Shown here one piece after another: positions 1-5,215 of a DNA stretch of 11,542 nt. The notes under the pieces are model-generated. The model ran no database searches. It was not told the DNA's origin and saw only the letters and a list, made by a program, of their open reading frames with translations. Where the stretch lies: assembly GCA_036524115.1 (NCBI GenBank), contig DATDCY010000103.1:1-11542 (forward strand), read 5' to 3'. Source of the DNA: a bacterium. GTDB taxonomy: Bacteria > JAUVQV01 > DATDCY01. The stretch's first letter is position 1. Every line of letters starts with the position of its first letter. A program made the position numbers and the translations under genes.

Positions 1-587
1 GAGCGCCTTCTACATCGGGCTGGTCCGACTCTTCGTATAGCCCTCCCCGTGAGGGGCTCCGGCTTCTCCGTTCCTCGTCGGTCGTCAGCGCCTTGTAGCC
101 GATACGTCGTCGGCGCGCTCCGCGGCGCCGGCGCCGGCTGACGCGACCGGACCGCCTTGAGCGCGAACCCACCCCCGACGGCGGCGACGGCGACGATCAG
201 CGCCGCCATCCACCAGGCGAAGCCGCCCGACTCCTCCGGCGGTGGCGGCGGCACAACCGGGAAAGTGGTCTTCAGCGCGTCTTGCAGCGCCTGGCTCGAT
301 TCCGGCGGCGGCGCCGGCGCGGCCGCCTCGGCCGCGGGCGCCTGCGCGCCCGCGGGCTCCTTGGGCTTCGGGGGCGGACCGACCCGGACCACCTTCTCCC
401 TGGTGCGCACGTTCTCGGGGATCGAGGCGAGGTTGTCGGTGAAGACCACGCTCCCCTTGCGGTCGGTGTACTTGTAGTGCGTGACGTTGCCGTCGCTGTC
501 GGCGACCTCGTAGATGACGCCGGCGGCGGGGACTGCGAGCGCCGCGAAGACCGCCAGCGCCAGGATCGCCACGAGCGCCCGCTTCAT
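1..587 (-). CDS. DUF4124-domain envelope protein, partial at left edge
   Basis: The reading frame opens with ATG at 587 and stays open to the window edge (about 195 codons), so the 3' end is missing or uncertain. Residues 1-24 form a signal peptide (MKR followed by an Ala/Leu/Val-rich core, ending near VPAAG). Residues 25-60 hold the DUF4124 hallmark: a YEV strand, then HYKYTDRKGSVVFTDN, the usual 'Y.ytD..G.vvFTD' pattern of this periplasmic domain. A proline/alanine-rich linker (about 75-125) leads to one predicted membrane helix near 140-158 (FAWWMAALIVAVAAVGGGFA), giving a bitopic envelope protein. Function of the family is unknown. The start has no clear Shine-Dalgarno. The last 35 or so codons switch to codons rare elsewhere in the window (AGA, AGG, ATA, CTA), while the +1 frame reads more naturally there, so the true C-terminus may differ or a frameshift may exist. 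It lies 63 bp downstream of the DUF3786 gene on the same strand. Confidence 0.7.
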   Translation of the reverse strand, partial: MKRALVAILALAVFAALAVPAAGVIYEVADSDGNVTHYKYTDRKGSVVFTDNLASIPENVRTREKVVRVGPPPKPKEPAGAQAPAAEAAAPAPPPESSQALQDALKTTFPVVPPPPPEESGGFAWWMAALIVAVAAVGGGFALKAVRSRQPAPAPRSAPTTYRLQGADDRRGTEKPEPLTGRAIRRVGPARCRRR

Positions 588-630
588 GGACGCCGAGGAT
601 AGGACAGAGCGCGCCGAAAGGGAAGCCGGT

Positions 631-645
631 GCCCGGGGGCCGGGC
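631..645 (-). terminator. GC hairpin after the DUF3786 gene, possible terminator
   Basis: A perfect 6-bp stem (GCCCGG / CCGGGC) with a 3-nt loop lies 5 nt past the stop codon of the DUF3786 gene. There is no immediate U-tract; a pyrimidine run (CTTCCCTTTC) follows several bases later on the minus strand. The position suits a weak terminator or 3'-end stabiliser, but in DNA this GC-rich short palindromes also arise by chance. Confidence 0.35.
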
Positions 646-650
646 GGACG

Positions 651-1463
651 TCAGGCGTGCCGCCGGACGATCTTCTCGAACATGTCAGCGAGTCCGGCGC
701 AGAGCCCGTGAATCCAGGCGTCGCTGAGCTGCCCGATCGCGGTCTCGTCGAAGAAGAGGTGCAGCGACGACTCCATCCCCTCGTCCGGCTTCCACCAGCA
801 GACGAGCAGCGGCAGGCGCGGCAGCGGGTAAAGCACCAGCGAGAGGTCCGACCCGAAGAGGTTCACGGACCGCTCCCCGGCGAACAGGTCGATCAGATCC
901 GAGATCAGGCCGGTGTGCGCGTCCAGCAGCCGCCCGAGGGGCCGCTCGCAGCGCTGCTCGAAGAGCGACGCCCTTCCCGCCGCCGCCTGGCTCAGCTCGC
1001 GGAACGGCACCCAGCGCCCGGTCGGCTCGCCGCCGCGCGCGTGCAGGACGTAGCGCAGCAGCGGGATCGCGAGGCCCGCGTGCGTGTGGCAGTCCGAGCC
1101 GATTGAGCCGTCGGGGGCGATCTGGAAGTCCTTGCCGAGGCACTTGACGACCAGCCGGCCGCCCTCGACACGCCCGCCGATGCGCGCCGCCGCCGCGGCA
1201 AAGTCCAGCGCCGCGACGCCCGCCCGCAGCTCCTGCAGTTCGTCCTGCTGGCCGTCCCAGACGCCGCGGCGCTCGCCGAGGTAGGCGTCGACCGCCGCTG
1301 CGGCCTCCGGCGACAGGTACGGGCAGTCGCGCGGGCGCCGCTCGTCCGCCAGGACCGCCGCGGCGAACGCCATGCAGCCGCGCGCGCCGCACTCGCCGCA
1401 GTTGGTCCGCGGCAGGTGCCGGTAGACGTCGAGGGGGTTGCGGGGCGGGACCATGCCGCGCAT
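651..1463 (-). CDS. Fe-S domain plus DUF3786 protein
   Basis: A 270-residue cytoplasmic protein. Near the N-terminus C22-x2-C25-x4-C30-x16-C47, within NCGECGARGC and a following DCPY, matches the four-cysteine Fe-S domain (PF04060 type) found in RnfB and in the large subunit of the corrinoid iron-sulfur protein. It should bind one [4Fe-4S] cluster. The rest, about residues 75-262, matches the DUF3786 fold in length and in features such as 'GSDCHTHAGLAIPLLRY' and 'PRLPLLVCWWKPDEG'. Proteins with this architecture occur mainly in anaerobic bacteria and archaea; their function is not established, and a role in corrinoid or methyl-transfer metabolism is only suggested by the Fe-S domain. ATG at 1463 gives the full frame; M4 (1454) is an alternative, and neither has a strong Shine-Dalgarno. 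The gene is divergent from the PilZ gene. Confidence 0.8.
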   Translation of the reverse strand: MRGMVPPRNPLDVYRHLPRTNCGECGARGCMAFAAAVLADERRPRDCPYLSPEAAAAVDAYLGERRGVWDGQQDELQELRAGVAALDFAAAAARIGGRVEGGRLVVKCLGKDFQIAPDGSIGSDCHTHAGLAIPLLRYVLHARGGEPTGRWVPFRELSQAAAGRASLFEQRCERPLGRLLDAHTGLISDLIDLFAGERSVNLFGSDLSLVLYPLPRLPLLVCWWKPDEGMESSLHLFFDETAIGQLSDAWIHGLCAGLADMFEKIVRRHA

Positions 1464-1475
1464 CTTACTGGAACG

Positions 1476-1496
1476 GGCGGCTCGAGCGAAGCCGCC
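1476..1496 (-). promoter_or_regulatory. Hairpin in the leader of the DUF3786 gene
   Basis: A perfect inverted repeat (GGCGGCT / AGCCGCC, 7 bp) with a 7-nt loop lies 12 nt upstream of the DUF3786 start codon and would fold in its mRNA leader. It leaves only about 12 nt between the stem and the ATG and could limit ribosome access. No ligand-binding architecture is visible, so I do not call it a riboswitch. It could also be chance in GC-rich sequence. Confidence 0.3.
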
Positions 1497-1508
1497 GGGC
1501 CGGGGCGT

Positions 1509-1537
1509 TTGACAGCCGCGAGCCGTCCCCGTATATC
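1509..1537 (+). promoter_or_regulatory. Sigma70-type promoter of the PilZ gene
   Basis: A perfect -35 hexamer TTGACA (1509-1514) is followed after exactly 17 bp by TATATC (1532-1537), which matches the -10 consensus at the first four positions but lacks the highly conserved final T. Transcription would begin near 1543-1545, exactly at the ATG of the PilZ gene (1544). The outer hexamers also form an imperfect dyad (TTGACA ... TATCAA), so a minus-strand promoter for the divergent gene may overlap. Confidence 0.5.
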
Positions 1538-1543
1538 AAGGCC

Positions 1544-1867
1544 ATGGCCCAGCCCCAGGAGCGCCGCAAGTTCCCCCGGGTTCCCATCCTCATCGAGATC
1601 TACTACCAGAGCGACTCCCCGGTGATCCGCTCACGGCTCGCGGACCTCAGCGAGGGCGGGCTCTTCGTGGACACCCTCAATCCCCTTCCCCAGGGCGCCG
1701 AGGTGAAGTTCCGCTTCGTCCTGCCCGGGAAGGCCATCCAGGAGCCGATCGTCGGTCTCGCGAAGGTCGCGTGGATCCAGCCGGCGGTCGGCATGGGCAT
1801 CGAGTTCGTGCGGTTCGGGGGCGATGCCCTCGATCGACTGCGGGCCTTCCTCAGCCAGAATCCGTAA
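1544..1867 (+). CDS. Single-domain PilZ protein (probable c-di-GMP receptor)
   Basis: A 107-residue protein that is one PilZ domain. The c-di-GMP signature is intact: RRKFPR at residues 7-12 supplies the RxxxR motif (R8, R12), and DLSEGG at 34-39 supplies the D/NxSxxG motif (D34, S36, G39). The late strands carry GLAKVAWIQP (71-80) and GMGIEF (83-88), typical of the short deltaproteobacterial PilZ subfamily (TIGR02266-like). It is therefore expected to bind c-di-GMP in the cytoplasm and act on a partner controlling motility, pili or exopolysaccharide; the partner is not in the window. It is the only plus-strand gene here, divergent from the DUF3786 gene and convergent, by 9 bp, with the DUF2277 gene. 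Only a poor AAGG lies just before the ATG, and the upstream promoter points to a leaderless transcript. Confidence 0.85.
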   Translation: MAQPQERRKFPRVPILIEIYYQSDSPVIRSRLADLSEGGLFVDTLNPLPQGAEVKFRFVLPGKAIQEPIVGLAKVAWIQPAVGMGIEFVRFGGDALDRLRAFLSQNP

Positions 1868-1876
1868 GGTCGTCCC

Positions 1877-2167
1877 CTAGCTCGTCCCCTTCCTTCGCGA
1901 GGCACCGAACCTCACGCGGGCGCGCGCCCGGGCCTTTGCGGCTTCCACGGCGCGGTCCCGCGCCGGCGCGGTGGTCACCAGAGATCCGAGCAGCGCGCCG
2001 GCCGCCTTGGCGACCTGGCGGACGGCGCGGTCGAACGGGGCCTGGTTCGCCGCCGACGGCTTGGCGAACCCGCTGATCTTCCGCACGAACTGCAGGGCCG
2101 CGGCCTGGATCTCCTCGTCCGTGGCGGGTGGCTCGAAGTTGTAGAGCACCTTGATGTTCCTGCACAT
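1877..2167 (-). CDS. DUF2277 family protein
   Basis: A 96-residue protein recognisable as DUF2277 from its opening MCRNIK, then NFEPPATDEEI (10-20), AALQFVRKISGF (23-34) and FDRAV (45-49), ending in an Arg/Lys-rich tail. The family is small, cytoplasmic and of unknown function, with a near-invariant MCRNI start. I chose the ATG at 2167 because it gives that start and has an AGGTGA ribosome binding site 5 nt upstream; a longer frame back to 2263 adds residues unlike the family. The start is 5 nt after the stop of the small membrane-protein gene, whose last codons contain this ribosome binding site, so the two are almost certainly co-transcribed. It is the last gene of the six-gene run and meets the PilZ gene tail to tail. 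Two copies of CGTCCCCT (1871-1878 and 1883-1890) span its stop. Confidence 0.85.
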   Translation of the reverse strand: MCRNIKVLYNFEPPATDEEIQAAALQFVRKISGFAKPSAANQAPFDRAVRQVAKAAGALLGSLVTTAPARDRAVEAAKARARARVRFGASRRKGTS

Positions 2168-2172
2168 GACAT

Positions 2173-2544
2173 TCACCTCACCCTGCCGGATTCCACTCGA
2201 TCGCCCGCCTCCATCTTCTTTCCCTCCACCCACGCGTCGACGATGCCTGCCACCCAGCAGCACACGATCGCGACGGTCGCGACCTTCGTCGCGGTCGGGC
2301 TGCGTCCGCCGGAGACCCTGTCGACCTCGGCGAGAATGCTGCCGAGGTCATAGGCGCCGCCGCCGACCGCCACCTTGTCGAGGACGGCCTGGACTTCGCG
2401 CACGACCGTTGTCACGATCACGAGCAAACTCGCCGAAACGACGCCGATGAGCGCGATCCCCCGCCCGTGGTGCTTCTGGGCGATCTGGCCCAGGCCGGGA
2501 TACACGAGCCCGGAGAGAAGCGCGCCCCGCAGCGAAGGATTCAT
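2173..2544 (-). CDS. Small integral membrane protein, DUF5683/TM2-like
   Basis: A 123-residue protein with three hydrophobic segments: a short N-terminal one carrying SGLVYPGLGQI (11-21), a clear helix at about 30-48 (IALIGVVSASLLVIVTTVV) and another at about 88-105 ending in GIVDAW (100-105). The 'PGLGQ' turn near the start and the 'I.DAW' end of the last helix are features shared by many small DUF5683/TM2-like membrane proteins of unknown function. A soluble loop (49-87) separates the last two helices, and the tail is charged. The ATG at 2544 overlaps the TGA of the preceding gene (ATGA), which argues for translational coupling and fixes the start, since no Shine-Dalgarno is obvious. A reading frame continues upstream to 3348, but only as a shadow of other genes. 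I cannot assign a function. Confidence 0.7.
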   Translation of the reverse strand: MNPSLRGALLSGLVYPGLGQIAQKHHGRGIALIGVVSASLLVIVTTVVREVQAVLDKVAVGGGAYDLGSILAEVDRVSGGRSPTATKVATVAIVCCWVAGIVDAWVEGKKMEAGDRVESGRVR

Positions 2545-3050
2545 GTCCGGGGCGCCGTGGACGCCAGGCTCGCCGCGAACAATATCGCCTCCTCGTCGTC
2601 GTGCCGGCGCACGAAGAGCGGAACGAGGCACAGAAACGACGCGATCCTGATGAACAGGCTTGGATGCTCGATGCACACCTCGTGGTGGAACGTGCACGCG
2701 CGCTCGGAGCTCGGAATGAGCGTCATCTCCCAGGTGACCCTGGGACGAACGTGAATGAGATGAAATATCCAGATGTCGCTTCTCTCCGAGACCAGCTTGA
2801 GGTGCGCCGGCTCGGCGATCTCCTCGACGTAGTGCTGAACCGCCAGATGCCCGCCGACGGACTCGACGTTGACCGACGTTCTCCTGCCGTCCTCCGCTTT
2901 CCCCGCGCCCGCGCCGAGGTGTCCCCTGGCGCACCGCTGATAGCCGATGTCCGACAGCCCGAAAAGCCACCGGGGGATGTCCAGCGCAGCCGCGGGAACG
3001 TCGAGCTGGACGTCGTGTGCCGCGCGCGCCAGGACATACGGCCGCTTCAT
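2541..3050 (-). CDS. SRPBCC/polyketide-cyclase-like protein of unknown function
   Basis: A 169-residue protein (from ATG 3050) that I place only tentatively. Its order of features resembles an SRPBCC ligand-binding domain: an early strand (HDVQLDVPA, 12-20), a tryptophan helix (RWLFGLSDIGY, 27-37), central strands (HYVEEIAEPAHLKLVSE, 73-89; RVTWEMTLIPS, 104-114), and a C-terminal helix entered by RHDDEEAILFA (149-159). A hydrophobic stretch at about 131-147 could be a membrane-facing helix. Two starts are plausible. ATG 3050 follows GAGGAAGG and gives a natural N-terminus. ATG 3095 overlaps the SagB stop (TGATG) and has GGGGAGG 5 nt upstream, adding 15 residues. The 3' end overlaps the next gene by 4 bases. 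The gene sits in the middle of a tight operon, and third-position GC seems somewhat lower than in its neighbours. Confidence 0.6.
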   Translation of the reverse strand: MKRPYVLARAAHDVQLDVPAAALDIPRWLFGLSDIGYQRCARGHLGAGAGKAEDGRRTSVNVESVGGHLAVQHYVEEIAEPAHLKLVSERSDIWIFHLIHVRPRVTWEMTLIPSSERACTFHHEVCIEHPSLFIRIASFLCLVPLFVRRHDDEEAILFAASLASTAPRT

Positions 3051-3094
3051 CCCACCTTCCTCGCTGCCCCGATCCGGCTGAACTCCATCGACCA

Positions 3095-3856
3095 TCACGC
3101 CCTCCCCTTCTTCCCGACCGGCGCCAGGTACAGCACGAACTCCTCCTCGCCGTCGAGCCGCAGCAGCGCATCCAGCGCCTCCTGGTCATAGGCGCCGACC
3201 GCGCAGGCGCCCGCCCCGACGGCCTCCGCGGCCAGGTACAGGTTCTGGCAGACGTGCCCGGCGTCCAGCGGCAGCACGCGGTGCGCCGCCGGGCCGTAGC
3301 GCCACTCCATGCGCGCCGGCAGCACGCTCCAGAAGAACGTCGCCGCACCCCGCGCGACGAACGTCTGGCCGAGACAGGCCTGCGCGACCGCCGCCTCCAG
3401 CCCCGGCTGCGTGAACTCGAGGAGCAGCCTGTGCTCCAGCGGCAGGTAGCGCCAGATCCCCTCCTCGATCCCCTCCACGCGCCGGCAGTAGAGGTAGGTC
3501 TCGAAGGCGTGGCGCGCGCCCGCCGACGGCACGGTGCGCAGCGTCACGGCCGGGCCGGGCCGCTCCGTGACGCCCTGCGTCGCCCAGAGCAGGAACGCCA
3601 GCTCGAGCAGCGACAGCGGCTCGTCCGCGAAGCGCCGCAGGCTGCGGCGGCTGCGGATCACCTCGAGCAGGCTTGGCACGCCCAGCCCGGCAAAGCGCTC
3701 GGGCGCCGGCAGCTCGACCGTGCGCGCGTCCGCCGCGTACGGCTTCTGCGCCGGCGGGGGCGGCAGTCCGCGGCTCTGCGCGGTCGTGCGAAAGTCGAAC
3801 CGCGCGCGGATCGAGTCCTTGAGAAACTCCCGGTGCCGGCGGTTCAGCTCGTCCAT
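3095..3856 (-). CDS. SagB-type (ThcOx/nitroreductase superfamily) FMN oxidoreductase
   Basis: A 253-residue flavoprotein of the nitroreductase fold, SagB/ThcOx branch. RSRRSLRRF (68-76) is the FMN-phosphate-binding arginine cluster, followed by the helix LSLLELAFLLWATQGV. PSAGARHAFETYL (110-122) is the SagB-type hallmark, and RVLPLDAGHVCQNLYLAAEAVGAG (193-216) forms the dimer/FMN helix. SagB enzymes in thiazole/oxazole peptide clusters oxidise azolines with FMN, but many stand-alone members have unknown substrates, and no YcaO cyclodehydratase or precursor peptide gene is visible nearby. The ATG at 3856 has a good ribosome binding site (GGGGAGGG, 7 nt). The residues before 50 form a charged N-terminal extension. 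It follows the PhzF gene after 61 bp and touches the SRPBCC-like gene, so it belongs to the same operon. Confidence 0.85.
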   Translation of the reverse strand: MDELNRRHREFLKDSIRARFDFRTTAQSRGLPPPPAQKPYAADARTVELPAPERFAGLGVPSLLEVIRSRRSLRRFADEPLSLLELAFLLWATQGVTERPGPAVTLRTVPSAGARHAFETYLYCRRVEGIEEGIWRYLPLEHRLLLEFTQPGLEAAVAQACLGQTFVARGAATFFWSVLPARMEWRYGPAAHRVLPLDAGHVCQNLYLAAEAVGAGACAVGAYDQEALDALLRLDGEEEFVLYLAPVGKKGRA

Positions 3857-3895
3857 CGCCGCGCCCTCCCCAAGCCGGATGCGCGCCCCGGCCGT

Positions 3896-3919
3896 GACCC
3901 CGGGCGCGCCGCCCGGGTC
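3896..3919 (-). other. Strong GC hairpin between the PhzF and SagB genes
   Basis: A 7-bp perfect stem (CCCGGGC / GCCCGGG) with a 5-nt loop is extended by two further pairs around a one-base bulge; its first half contains the PhzF stop codon. There is no U-tract on the minus strand afterwards, and the SagB ribosome binding site follows about 30 nt later. It may be an intercistronic processing or attenuation site, or an inefficient terminator that lowers expression of the distal genes. Confidence 0.4.
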
Positions 3920-4700
3920 AATCCCGCAACTCTATCCCGCCCCGCAGGTACGTGACCGCGTGGCCGCCGATCGACACGCGCTCGCCCCGCAGCTCGCAGA
4001 ACAGCTCGCCGCCGCGCCGGCTCACCTGGAAGGCGTGGAGGTCCTTCCTCCCGAGCCGCTCCGCCCAGTAGGGGATCAGCGTGCAGTGCGCGCTGCCGGT
4101 GACCGGGTCCTCCGGGACCCCCGCCCGCGGCGCGAAGAAGCGCGAGACGAAGTCGCCCTCGCGCCCCGGCGCCGTGGCGATCACCCCCAGGAAGTCCAGG
4201 CGCGCGATCGCCGCGAGGTCGGGGGCGAGGCCCCTGACGGTCGCCTCGTCGTCGAACACCACCATGAGGTCGCGCGAGCAGAGCGTCTCGACGGGGGCAG
4301 CGCCCAGCATCTTCGCAAGCCCTTCGGGCGGCGCGCACGGCGACGGCCTGCGCGTGGGGAAATCCAGGAAGAGCAGGTCGCCGCGCCGCTCCACCGCGAG
4401 GCTCCCGCTCTTCGTCTCGAACGCCACCCGCTCCGGATGCTGCCGCACGTAGTTGAGGACGACGTGCCCGCTGGCGAGCGTGGCGTGCCCGCACAGGTCG
4501 ACCTCGACCGCGGGGGTGAACCACCGCAGCTCGAAGGCCTCGCCCCGGCGGACCAGGAACGCGGTCTCGGAGAGGTTGTTCTCGGCGGCGATCGCCTGCA
4601 GCGTCGCGTCGGGCAGCCAGGCGTCGAGAACGCACACGCCGGCCGGGTTGCCGGCGAAGAGGCATGAGGTGAACGCGTCGACCTGGTAGAACGGGATCAT
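3918..4700 (-). CDS. PhzF family isomerase/epimerase
   Basis: A 260-residue protein of the PhzF/YddE family, with the two-lobed diaminopimelate-epimerase fold. The catalytic glutamate is present: E45 within AENNLSETAF (39-48). Family motifs include QVDAFT (6-11), FAGNPAGV (15-22), DLCGHATLA (68-76) and EDPVTGSAHC (197-206), the last forming the second-lobe anion-binding loop. PhzF itself isomerises dihydro-hydroxyanthranilate in phenazine synthesis, but no other phenazine gene is present, so the substrate of this member is unknown and a phz symbol would be unjustified. Its ATG overlaps the TGA of the upstream VOC gene (ATGA, 4697-4700), which indicates translational coupling. At roughly 260 residues it is slightly shorter than PhzF (278) but complete. 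Confidence 0.88.
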   Translation of the reverse strand: MIPFYQVDAFTSCLFAGNPAGVCVLDAWLPDATLQAIAAENNLSETAFLVRRGEAFELRWFTPAVEVDLCGHATLASGHVVLNYVRQHPERVAFETKSGSLAVERRGDLLFLDFPTRRPSPCAPPEGLAKMLGAAPVETLCSRDLMVVFDDEATVRGLAPDLAAIARLDFLGVIATAPGREGDFVSRFFAPRAGVPEDPVTGSAHCTLIPYWAERLGRKDLHAFQVSRRGGELFCELRGERVSIGGHAVTYLRGGIELRD

Positions 4701-5134
4701 GCCTTGCTCGTGCAGTTGAGCATCCAGTGGATGCCGAACCGGTCCGTCAGGCTCCCGAAGTAGGCGCCCCAGAACATGTCGGCCAGCGGCATCTCGACCT
4801 TGCCGCCGGCGGCGAGAGCCTTGAACAGCCGCTCGGTCTCGGCGCGTGTGTCCGGCTCGAGGTTGATGTAGACGTTGTTCCCCGGCGTCACGGTGAAGCC
4901 CATCGACTCCGGCGCGTCGGTGCCCATCAGCATGTGGCCGGCCAGGATCGGCAGCTCGACGTGCATGACCAGGTTCGCGTCCCCCGCCGGGATGGGCGGC
5001 TGGCCGGGCTGCGCCGGGATGTCCTTGAAGCGGGCGATCGGCCCCGAAAACTCCGTCCCGAACACCCCCTTGTAGAACAGAAACGCCTCTTCCGTTGAAC
5101 GAACGAAATTGAGATACGTGCTGACGCGGGCCAT
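4697..5134 (-). CDS. VOC superfamily protein, PhnB/YjdN-like
   Basis: A 145-residue protein of the vicinal-oxygen-chelate superfamily, in the PhnB/YjdN-like branch that databases often mislabel as a 3-demethylubiquinone methyltransferase. N-terminal YLNFVRSTEEAFLFYKGVFG (7-26) is the first beta-alpha unit. GHMLMGTDAPE (66-76), the YINLEPDTRAETERLFKALAAGG stretch (89-111) and FWGAYFGSLTDRFGIHWML (121-139) are family signatures. The chemistry of these proteins is unsettled; most bind a small ligand or metal as dimers in the cytoplasm. The ATG at 5134 has a strong ribosome binding site (GAGGAG, 6 nt). It is the first gene of the six-gene run, starting 81 bp after the stop of the TPR gene. I see no convincing promoter in that gap. 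Confidence 0.85.
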   Translation of the reverse strand: MARVSTYLNFVRSTEEAFLFYKGVFGTEFSGPIARFKDIPAQPGQPPIPAGDANLVMHVELPILAGHMLMGTDAPESMGFTVTPGNNVYINLEPDTRAETERLFKALAAGGKVEMPLADMFWGAYFGSLTDRFGIHWMLNCTSKA

Positions 5135-5181
5135 CGCTGTCTCCTCCTCAGTCGTTGCGGCGGACTTTCGGAGGGAATCTA

Positions 5182-5206
5182 GGTTGCGGGCCGCGCGGCG
5201 GCAACC
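5182..5206 (-). terminator. Terminator-like hairpin after the TPR gene
   Basis: Outer arms GGTTGC / GCAACC enclose an inner palindrome (GCCGCGCGGC), making a long GC-rich stem-loop 9 nt past the TPR stop codon. No U-run follows, only AGATTCCC, so termination strength is uncertain. It separates the Fic-TPR pair from the six-gene operon. Confidence 0.45.
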
Positions 5207-5215
5207 GGGCGCGGC

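Noticed and set aside
39-58. Stem-loop with CCCC/GGGG arms near the left edge as a terminator
   Set aside because: The stem is only 4-5 bp, alternative registers compete, and no T-run follows on either strand.
2545-3348. N-terminal extension of the small membrane protein
   Set aside because: It covers the SRPBCC-like and SagB genes in another frame; ATG 2544 has an ATGA overlap typical of coupled genes.
3534-4667. 377-codon plus-strand frame over the SagB and PhzF genes
   Set aside because: It lies antisense to two clearly recognised enzymes and translates to low-complexity Arg/Ala-rich sequence.
3918-4700. Phenazine biosynthesis
   Set aside because: PhzF-family proteins are widespread without phenazine genes, and no PhzA, B, D, E or G homologue is near.
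1877-5134. Thiazole/oxazole-modified peptide biosynthesis cluster
   Set aside because: Only the SagB-type dehydrogenase is present; no YcaO/cyclodehydratase, transporter or small precursor gene fits in the gaps of at most about 60 bp.
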